The notes under the pieces: generated by a model | Database searches by the model: none | Told to the model about the DNA's origin: nothing | What the model saw: only the letters and a program-made list of their open reading frames with translations | In this document: positions 34,441-40,092 of the stretch, one piece after another | How the letters are laid out: each line of letters starts with the position of its first letter | Position numbering within the stretch: the stretch's first letter is position 1 | Source of the DNA: Marinoscillum furvescens DSM 4134 | GTDB lineage: Bacteria > Bacteroidota > Bacteroidia > Cytophagales > Cyclobacteriaceae | Length of the DNA: 40,092 nt | Direction: 5' to 3' | Assembly (NCBI RefSeq): GCF_003386095.1 | Contig: NZ_QREG01000034.1 | Span: 1-40,092 of the forward strand | Translations under genes and position numbers: made by a program

Positions 34441-35662
34441 GTTTTGTGCAATCATTATAGTTGCAATGGCCAGCTGCAAGCCGGCTGCTACAGATTTTAC
34501 GCCTGTTCCGTTCGAATCACAGCTCATACTTGATGATGCCAGGTACTTTTGGGCACACTGTCCTGCAGACCTTACCGGTGATGGAGTAGCGGATTTGGTT
34601 TTTATTCACAACAATGCAAGCGGAGGCTATCTGGGATACTATACCGGCCATATAGGTAGTGGCCTATGGGAAAAAGTAACCATCAGCAATGAGCCCATGG
34701 ATTCTATCTTCTTTGCAGGCGGAGACCTGGAGTGTGCTGATATCGATGGTGATGGAGATCTCGATGTACTTGCAATACGGCATCCGGGGGAGTGGGTAGA
34801 AGCCGGCGCAGTAGCACATCTATCCTGGTTTGAAAACCCTTCGTGGAAAGAACATGCCATCGGAAAAGTACCCGATGCTGTGAAAGACGTCAGTTTCACA
34901 GATTTTGATAAAGACGGACATATGGATCTCGCGGTGTTGACCTTTGATGAAAGTACCCTTAGCCTCTTTCAGCAAGGGGAGGACAGTGTATGGCAAAGAG
35001 CCCAATATTGGCATGACTATGGCAACCTGCATGAGGGCATGGCCATAGGAGATGTAAACGGCGATGGCTATGCAGATATTTTAGCCACCGGACATGCTTT
35101 TATAAATCCCGCTACCAATTTGAGTTTGCCGTGGAAGACCGAAAACATTCACAGCAGATGGAATTCGCAGACTGGCGACTGGTCGAGAAACGGCACCAAA
35201 ATGTTTGCCCAGGACCTGGATGGTGATGGTCAGGATGAAGTATTCATTAGCCACTCCGAGCGCGCCGGTTACCCTGTAACATGGAATAAGCGAATAGCTG
35301 AAAATACCTGGGAGGAGCATGTCATCCTGGACAGCCTACCAGCGTGTCACACGCTACAAGTATATGATTTTGATGGCAATGGGCGCTATGATCTGCTAGC
35401 TGGGATCAACAAAGGCCGGGCAGTCAATTTGGGTGTGGATCATTTTGAGCTGATGCTACTGCGGAGCGAAGATTACGAAGATTGGCAGTCGCAAATCATC
35501 ACAGATGAGGGAATTTACAACGGCCAGGCGATAGATTTTGATGGCGATGGGGATATGGATTTTTTCCGATACCCTGATCACGAGTCAAACGAAATGTACC
35601 TCTTTGTAAATCAGACGATTGCTAAAAACAATCAGGTAGCTGAAAAGGCATCGAATCCATGA
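34427..35662 (+). CDS. FG-GAP beta-propeller lipoprotein
   Basis: This 411-aa lipoprotein (MKILKFCAIIIVAMASCKPA, Cys17) consists almost entirely of one FG-GAP propeller. Seven calcium-loop motifs are visible: DLTGDGVAD, DIDGDGDLD, DFDKDGHMD, DVNGDGYAD, DLDGDGQDE, DFDGNGRYD and DFDGDGDMD, one per blade. It appears to be a compact relative of the propeller half of the preceding protein. The start at 34427 lies 14 bases inside the preceding gene; an ATG six bases upstream is also possible. Its own TGA overlaps the symporter start (ATGA). A surface-exposed or periplasmic glycan-binding role is plausible but not shown. Confidence 0.8.
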   Translation: MKILKFCAIIIVAMASCKPAATDFTPVPFESQLILDDARYFWAHCPADLTGDGVADLVFIHNNASGGYLGYYTGHIGSGLWEKVTISNEPMDSIFFAGGDLECADIDGDGDLDVLAIRHPGEWVEAGAVAHLSWFENPSWKEHAIGKVPDAVKDVSFTDFDKDGHMDLAVLTFDESTLSLFQQGEDSVWQRAQYWHDYGNLHEGMAIGDVNGDGYADILATGHAFINPATNLSLPWKTENIHSRWNSQTGDWSRNGTKMFAQDLDGDGQDEVFISHSERAGYPVTWNKRIAENTWEEHVILDSLPACHTLQVYDFDGNGRYDLLAGINKGRAVNLGVDHFELMLLRSEDYEDWQSQIITDEGIYNGQAIDFDGDGDMDFFRYPDHESNEMYLFVNQTIAKNNQVAEKASNP

Positions 35663-37515
35663 AGTTACAACTTATTGACATTCTGATCATACTGGCCTAC
35701 CTGGTAGCGACGATCGTAATCGGGTTGGTGGTCAAAAAACAAGCCCAGCGCGACAAGTCTTCCTATCTACTGGGAGGCAATCAGATGCCGTGGTATTTCC
35801 TGGGCCTCTCCAATGCCTCCGGGATGTTTGATATCTCCGGTACCATGTGGCTGGTTACGGCGCTGTTTGTATATGGAGTGAAAAGTATCTGGCTACCCTG
35901 GCTGTGGCCCATGTTCAACCAGATTTTTTTGATGGTCTATCTGTCGGCATGGTTGCGCAGGTCCAATGTGACCACCGGCGCGGAGTGGATCATCACCCGC
36001 TTTGGCAAAGGGCGAGAAGCGTCATGGTCCCACACTATTATTGTGATTTTTGCGATAGCCAATGGACTTGGCTTTTTGGCCTATGGCTTTATTGGATTAG
36101 GAAAATTCATGGAAATATTCCTTCCATGGGAGCTGATTTCACCTTACATCCCATTCGCGATTTCCCTGGAATATGTGCCGCATTTTTACGGCATAGTTTT
36201 CACCTTATTTGCTGTTTTTTATGCGCTACTCGGAGGGATGATCAGTATCGTGTGGACAGATGTGTTGCAGTACACCATTATGACCATCTCTGCGGTGGTC
36301 ATCGGGGCCATCGCAATTTTTGCTTTGCAGGATCATGTGCTGGAGGTGCCACAGGGATGGGAATCGGCTTTTTGGAGCGGTGGGCTGGGCATCGACTGGA
36401 GTGAGCGTCTGCCGGGAGTGATGGACAAGGTACGAGCAGATGGCTATCAGATGTTTACGGCTTTTTTCATGATGATGGTCTGCAAAGGCTTTTTGGTGTC
36501 CTCTGCGGGGCCCACACCTACGTATGACATGCAGAAGATTTTGGCCACCCGATCTCCATCAGATGCTGCCAAAATGAGCGGGTTCGTCTCAGTAGTTTTG
36601 CTTCCGGCACGTTACCTGATGATTGCCGGTTTTGCCGTGCTGGGCATCCTTTTTTATGACCAGCTAGACCTGGTAGTGGCGGGGCAGGTGGATTATGAAC
36701 AGGTGCTCCCCTCAGCCATCAATGAGTTTGTGCCCACGGGTGTGTTGGGGCTTTTGCTGGCCGGACTGCTGGCTGCTTTTATGTCTACATTCGCAGGCAC
36801 GCTCAACGCTGTGCAGGCGTATGTCGTCAATGACCTTTACCTCAGGCATGTAAAGCCTGAGGCCAACAAGCAGCAGCTTACCCGCGCCAATTATTTGATT
36901 GGTTTGCTGCTTGTGGGAGTGAGCGTGGCGCTGGGGATGATGTCCAAAAACGTTAATCAAATTCTACAGATCATCGTTTCTGCGCTGTGGGGAGGCTATG
37001 TGGCAGCCAATATCCTGAAATGGTACTGGTGGCGATTCAATGGCTATGGGTTTTTCTGGGGCATGCTCTTTGGCATGTTTGCCAGTGCGCTACCCTTCTT
37101 TTGGGACGACCTGCTGGCGTACCTTTATCCTTCATTTGCCCCCGACATCCGATACCTTTATTATTTTCCGTTTATCCTTGGCTTTGCGCTCATTGGTTCA
37201 GTGGCTGGTACGCTGGCCACGGCTCCTACAGACATGCAGGTGTTAAAGGATTTTTATAAGTCTGTGAAACCCTGGGGATTTTGGGGGCCTGTGCATGAGG
37301 TGGTGAAGAAAGAACACCCCGACTTTCAGAAAAACCGCAGTTTTTGGATGGATATGTTCAATATCATCATTGGCACCGTGGGGCAGACGGCTTTAGTGGC
37401 ATTGCCCATCTATTTAGTGATCGACAGGGGGTGGCCACTGGTAGCCTCTTTGCTCATCGCACTGGCTTGTGGGCTTATTATGAAAAAAACATGGTGGGAT
37501 AAACTTCAAAATTAA
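35659..37515 (+). CDS. sodium:solute symporter (SSS family)
   Basis: This 618-aa inner-membrane protein has about 13-14 hydrophobic helices, starting with LIDILIILAYLVATIVIGLVV (as in other SSS members) and the SSYLLGGNQMPWYFLGLSNASG loop typical of sodium/sugar symporters. It imports a small solute, probably a mono- or disaccharide, with sodium. The start ATG overlaps the preceding TGA (ATGA at 35659-35662), so translation is coupled to the propeller lipoprotein. A dioxygenase gene follows after 12 bases. In a PUL this supplies inner-membrane uptake of the sugar released in the periplasm. The length is at the long end for the family because of a loop of about 60 residues before the last helices (near 540). 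Confidence 0.88.
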   Translation: MKLQLIDILIILAYLVATIVIGLVVKKQAQRDKSSYLLGGNQMPWYFLGLSNASGMFDISGTMWLVTALFVYGVKSIWLPWLWPMFNQIFLMVYLSAWLRRSNVTTGAEWIITRFGKGREASWSHTIIVIFAIANGLGFLAYGFIGLGKFMEIFLPWELISPYIPFAISLEYVPHFYGIVFTLFAVFYALLGGMISIVWTDVLQYTIMTISAVVIGAIAIFALQDHVLEVPQGWESAFWSGGLGIDWSERLPGVMDKVRADGYQMFTAFFMMMVCKGFLVSSAGPTPTYDMQKILATRSPSDAAKMSGFVSVVLLPARYLMIAGFAVLGILFYDQLDLVVAGQVDYEQVLPSAINEFVPTGVLGLLLAGLLAAFMSTFAGTLNAVQAYVVNDLYLRHVKPEANKQQLTRANYLIGLLLVGVSVALGMMSKNVNQILQIIVSALWGGYVAANILKWYWWRFNGYGFFWGMLFGMFASALPFFWDDLLAYLYPSFAPDIRYLYYFPFILGFALIGSVAGTLATAPTDMQVLKDFYKSVKPWGFWGPVHEVVKKEHPDFQKNRSFWMDMFNIIIGTVGQTALVALPIYLVIDRGWPLVASLLIALACGLIMKKTWWDKLQN

Positions 37516-37527
37516 TCGTACACTATT

Positions 37528-38265
37528 ATGCTTTCTCAAGACGTAATCGATCATTATCACAAGCAGGGATATTACCTGCATCAGCAGCAGTTGTTTGGCA
37601 AGGATAAGCTGGCTCGTCTTACAGGGATTTTTGAAGAGCACCTGGCGAATAAAGGCGAAAAGCTCTCGGACGAACTGGATACTCCTCATTTTCGGGACGA
37701 AAGGCTTTTTGAGTTTTTGATGGCAGATGAGGTGCTCGACCTGGTGGAGTGCCTGATTGGGCCCAATATTGGTTTGTTTACCAGCCACTTTATCTGCAAG
37801 ATGCCTCATACGGGTAGGCGCACTCCCTGGCACGAGGACAGTGCCTACTGGGACGGTAAGTTTGATCGACTGGACAAAATAGTGACGGTATGGCTGGCGC
37901 TAGATCCCTCTACGCTCCGAAATGGATGTATGGGCGTGATACCCGGCACTCATACCAATGGCTTTTCGGAATATGAAGCAGTGGATGCCACCACCAATAC
38001 CTTTGACCAGGAAATCAAAGCTGAGAGCATCCGCGAGGAGGATGCGGTGTGGTTTGAGCTGGAGCGGGGAGCCTGCAGCTTGCATGATGGCCGCATCATT
38101 CATGGTGCCGGACCCAATACCAGCCCGTATCGTCGGGCGGGGTATACCATGCGTTACTTTGGGCTCGATATGAAATTTAATGCGGAGGAGTCCAAAAATC
38201 AGGGTTTTAAGATCTATCATGCCCGAGGTGAAAATGTGGCAGAAAATCCATTAATCTATCGTTAG
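37528..38265 (+). CDS. phytanoyl-CoA dioxygenase (PhyH) family protein
   Basis: This 245-aa cytoplasmic Fe(II)/2-oxoglutarate-dependent dioxygenase fold protein has the metal ligands intact: His102 and Asp104 in WHEDSAYW and His192 in RIIHGAG. Arg202 or Arg203 in SPYRRAGYTMRYF is the likely 2-oxoglutarate carboxylate anchor. Length is normal for PhyH-type small-molecule hydroxylases. It is the last gene of the operon, 12 bases after the symporter stop, so its substrate is probably the imported compound or a derivative of it. Members of this family hydroxylate or demethylate small molecules; the natural substrate here cannot be inferred. No signal peptide is present. The TAG stop is followed by 53 further sense codons in frame, which I take to be chance. 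Confidence 0.85.
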   Translation: MLSQDVIDHYHKQGYYLHQQQLFGKDKLARLTGIFEEHLANKGEKLSDELDTPHFRDERLFEFLMADEVLDLVECLIGPNIGLFTSHFICKMPHTGRRTPWHEDSAYWDGKFDRLDKIVTVWLALDPSTLRNGCMGVIPGTHTNGFSEYEAVDATTNTFDQEIKAESIREEDAVWFELERGACSLHDGRIIHGAGPNTSPYRRAGYTMRYFGLDMKFNAEESKNQGFKIYHARGENVAENPLIYR

Positions 38266-38373
38266 CGAGGATCGCAAACTCGTGAATCTACTGAAACGGA
38301 GACCAGTGTGTTGGTCGATAATAGAGACGCTCCATCAGTGATCGCTGGTGGGGGTGACTTGATTGTGGAGGTC

Positions 38374-38850
38374 TTACTTTTTAACCCATGTGTCTACAAG
38401 AACATCCCCATTTGGTTTTGGAAAAGTTAATACCATTTTAGCTTCTGTTAGCGTAATAATTTCATAGGTTCCACCTCCAAAAGTCAGCCATGTTCCATAG
38501 TTGCCAAATGACCAGGATGATATTTGACTATCAGGAATACCATTTGAACAAGACATACTAGTGCTGTTTCTTGAAAAATTATAGGATCTTGTAAATTCCC
38601 AATCATCATCTTTCATACATTCAGGAAGCCACTCTACCCCATTTTTTTTGCTTGAAACTATTAACCAGGTTTTTTTTTCTGATCCCGCTAAGAGAATTTC
38701 ATTTGTATCATCTTTCTCAGGAGTCACCGGATCTACTTCATCTTCCTGGTTACAACCAATTATTAAGGTGGTAAAAACTATCATCACGCTCATCAAGTAT
38801 GATTTACTGACATCAAAATGATTCAGCGATGTGATGTTAGAAGTGCTCAT
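38374..38850 (-). CDS. lipocalin-like lipoprotein
   Basis: This 158-aa minus-strand gene encodes a small exported lipoprotein: a hydrophobic segment (LMSVMIVFTTLIIG) ends at Cys33, followed by an acidic linker (NQEDEVDPVTPEKDD). The rest reads like the lipocalin-like domain common in Bacteroidota lipoproteins (KKTWLIVSS at the start, EWLPECMKDDDWEFTRS, then WSFGNYGTWLTFGGGTYEII and a C-terminal MVLTFP strand). The N-terminus is unusually long for a lipoprotein signal; a start at Met20 would lack a basic n-region, so the longer form is given. It faces the PUL operon tail-to-tail and is AT-richer than it. Its function is unknown; no link to the PUL is evident. Confidence 0.7.
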   Translation of the reverse strand: MSTSNITSLNHFDVSKSYLMSVMIVFTTLIIGCNQEDEVDPVTPEKDDTNEILLAGSEKKTWLIVSSKKNGVEWLPECMKDDDWEFTRSYNFSRNSTSMSCSNGIPDSQISSWSFGNYGTWLTFGGGTYEIITLTEAKMVLTFPKPNGDVLVDTWVKK

Positions 38851-39090
38851 ATTTTAATATTGTTGCTTTATACGTGTTGGAATTCCACTCAATGCCGAAT
38901 AGGTATATTTAGCCCCAGCCGGTTTAGGTCGTTCGAAGATAATGGTTTTTAAGAAAATCGTGAATACCTAAATCATTGATCCAGCCCTACTATCTCGATA
39001 GAGAAGATCTTCTACATCCGGTAATGTATCCCTTCGGTGTTGAGCGTATTGCCTAGGTGGTATAAGGTGTTGAGTTTTGCATAAAAAGCA

Positions 39091-39375
39091 ATGCAAAGAA
39101 ATAAGGAAGAGATGTTTGCACTCATAGAGCAGTGGAAAAACAGTGCTGAGCCCCGAAAAGCCTTTTGCCGGAAGCACAACATTGCGCCATCCACCTTCAG
39201 TTACTGGTACGCCAAATATCAGAAGACCCAGTCTGCTGTGAAGCCAGGGTTTGTGGAGGTTCAACCCCACTTGAGCAGGAGCCTTGAGCTAATTTACCCC
39301 AATGGTGTCAAGATACGGCTACCACACGACACCTCACTTTCAGAACTACGCACGCTCCTTCAGCTGGATGTTTAG
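39091..39375 (+). CDS. tnpA: IS66 TnpA accessory protein
   Basis: This 94-aa protein has a helix-turn-helix (KAFCRKHNIAPSTFSYWYAKY, about residues 23-43) and the C-terminal segment typical of IS66 first open reading frames (LELIYPNGVKIRLP...LRTLLQL). It probably binds IS ends or helps form the transposition complex; it is not the catalytic subunit. Its stop overlaps the tnpB start (ATGTTTAG), as is usual in the family. Confidence 0.85.
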   Translation: MQRNKEEMFALIEQWKNSAEPRKAFCRKHNIAPSTFSYWYAKYQKTQSAVKPGFVEVQPHLSRSLELIYPNGVKIRLPHDTSLSELRTLLQLDV

Positions 39376-39718
39376 CCTCGGCTCTTCACATAGCTACTAC
39401 CTGTACACAGAGCCTACCGACATGCGTAAGAGCTTTGACAGCCTATCAGGGCTTGTCCGCTCGCAAATGGATAAAGATCCTTTCAGCGGATCGGTCTATG
39501 TGTTTATCAACAAACAGCGCAATAGAATCAAACTACTCCACTGGGAAGGCGGTGGCTTTACCCTCTACTATAAGCGACTGGAGAAAGGTCAGTTTGAATT
39601 ACCTGATCAAAGGCCAGGCAAACACGCTCAGGTAAACTGGTCAGACCTGATACTAATCGTTGAGGGCATACGCTTAAAAAGCGTGCGGAGAAGTGTACGT
39701 TTTTCCTTCAAAAAGTAG
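39368..39718 (+). CDS. tnpB: IS66 TnpB accessory protein
   Basis: This 116-aa protein is the second IS66 accessory protein (IS66 Orf2 type), recognised by TDMRKSFDSLSGLV, GSVYVFINKQRNRIKLLHWEGGGF and YYKRLEKGQFELP. The ATG at 39368, overlapping the tnpA stop by eight bases, is chosen because the family normally begins just before the YYLYTEPTDMRKS segment. The frame is open back to 39302 inside tnpA. This IS66 TnpB is unrelated to the RNA-guided TnpB nucleases of IS200/IS605. Confidence 0.85.
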   Translation: MFSLGSSHSYYLYTEPTDMRKSFDSLSGLVRSQMDKDPFSGSVYVFINKQRNRIKLLHWEGGGFTLYYKRLEKGQFELPDQRPGKHAQVNWSDLILIVEGIRLKSVRRSVRFSFKK

Positions 39719-39751
39719 GTTTAAAGGGAGCTATATGTAATATTTGCACAC

Positions 39752-40092
39752 GTGCAGTCATCCAAAGATACCGTTCAAATCTCCCGAAAAGAGTATGAAG
39801 AATTCCTTTATCTAAAGGAAGAGTTGGCTCAACTCAAGAAACTCATTTTCGGCAAGAAGAATGAACGCTTTGTCCCTTCTGATACTGCACAATCACAGCT
39901 GGACTTTGGACTTGAATCTAACGCGACAGAACCTGAAGCAGAGCAACAAACCATCAGCTATACCAAGGAGAAGAAAGCCAAAAAGAAGCCCATCCGCATG
40001 GTACTTCCTGCCCACCTGCCTAGAGAGGAAGAAGTACTAGAGCCAGAGGATAAGCAGGACAATGCCGAAAAGCTTGGAGAGGCGATCACCGA
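39752..40092 (+). CDS. tnpC: IS66 transposase TnpC, N-terminal part (truncated by the window)
   Basis: The reading frame starts with a GTG at 39752 (no ATG in frame upstream) and stays open to the end of the window, giving 113 residues. The content fits the N-terminus of an IS66 transposase: a coiled-coil-like segment (EYEEFLYLKEELAQLKKLIFG), then KKNERFVPS, a Q/E-rich linker and the basic KKKPIRMVLPAHLPREEEV typical of the family before the zinc-binding and DDE parts, which lie outside. The 33-base gap after tnpB is normal. Confidence 0.75.
   Translation, partial: MQSSKDTVQISRKEYEEFLYLKEELAQLKKLIFGKKNERFVPSDTAQSQLDFGLESNATEPEAEQQTISYTKEKKAKKKPIRMVLPAHLPREEEVLEPEDKQDNAEKLGEAIT

Larger units (their letters stand above)
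39021..40092 (+). mobile_element. IS66-family insertion sequence, left part (runs off the window)
   Basis: The three-gene layout tnpA-tnpB-tnpC, with tnpA and tnpB overlapping by a few bases, is diagnostic of IS66. The left end cannot be fixed. A GTAA sequence at 39021, the typical beginning of IS66 ends, is a candidate and leaves 70 bases before tnpA. The matching right end lies beyond the window. Insertion lies about 170 bases upstream of the lipoprotein gene on the opposite strand, so it may affect that promoter region. Confidence 0.75.

Noticed and set aside
38266-38424. In-frame continuation of 53 sense codons after the PhyH TAG stop
   Set aside because: PhyH proteins of this length are complete, and the extension runs antisense into the lipoprotein gene; no readthrough context is visible.
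39368-39718. RNA-guided TnpB nuclease
   Set aside because: The 116-aa protein is the IS66 accessory protein of the same name; it has no RuvC motifs and is far too short.

Overview
The window looks like the chromosome of a polysaccharide-degrading Bacteroidota, most likely a marine or soil member of the Cytophagales. The evidence is a SusC/SusD pair, a hybrid two-component sensor fused to an AraC-type output, three proteins with type IX secretion (T9SS) C-terminal tails, a PID-CTERM small protein, lipoprotein signal peptides, weak or absent Shine-Dalgarno sites, and an IS66 element. Genus cannot be fixed from the sequence alone.

Region 1 (1-4760) is visibly AT-richer than the rest. It carries an AAA+ ATPase and a subtilisin-like protease six bases apart, matching the two-gene IetAS arrangement reported as a plasmid toxin-antitoxin-like pair and as an anti-phage system. 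Around it are short inverted repeats, a cluster of GCATAA/TTATGC words, one plausible 49-aa reading frame, and otherwise no clear gene. It is probably an acquired defence cargo.

Region 2 (4761-8643) holds a T9SS surface protein with two tandem carbohydrate-binding-like repeats, a 57-aa PID-CTERM protein, a terminator, a five-copy 42-bp intergenic tandem repeat, a uracil-DNA glycosylase-like gene, and a 44-aa membrane peptide preceded by three TATATTCCC boxes.

Region 3 (8670-38265) is a large polysaccharide utilisation locus, all on the + strand. It reads as several transcription units: GntR regulator plus GH9; the hybrid sensor alone; SusC-SusD-surface glycan-binding lipoprotein, ended by a strong terminator; a multidomain secreted GH5 (GH5, Ig-like, CBM60-like, CBM6/35-like, T9SS tail) with its own terminator; then a tight seven-gene run of DUF5060-type glycosidase, GH5 lipoprotein, GH9 (T9SS), two FG-GAP beta-propeller proteins, a sodium:solute symporter and a PhyH-family dioxygenase. 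Two GH5 and two GH9 enzymes plus a CBM60-like module suggest a beta-1,4-linked plant- or algal-type glycan (beta-glucan, xyloglucan, glucomannan or mixed cellulose/xylan). The exact substrate is inference. Outer-membrane capture would use SusCD and the TIG lipoprotein, extracellular cutting the GH5/GH9 enzymes, and inner-membrane uptake the symporter. No cytoplasmic glycosidase is encoded here, so the last steps must lie elsewhere.

Region 4 (38266-40092) contains a minus-strand lipocalin-like lipoprotein and the left part of an IS66-family insertion sequence (tnpA, tnpB, truncated tnpC) running off the end of the window.

The points most worth a second look are the dioxygenase/symporter/double-propeller tail of the locus, including an unrecognised C-terminal domain in the 1046-aa propeller protein; the 42-bp repeat array; the AT-rich island inside the T9SS surface-protein gene; and the regulatory-looking repeats around the defence pair and upstream of the GntR gene.
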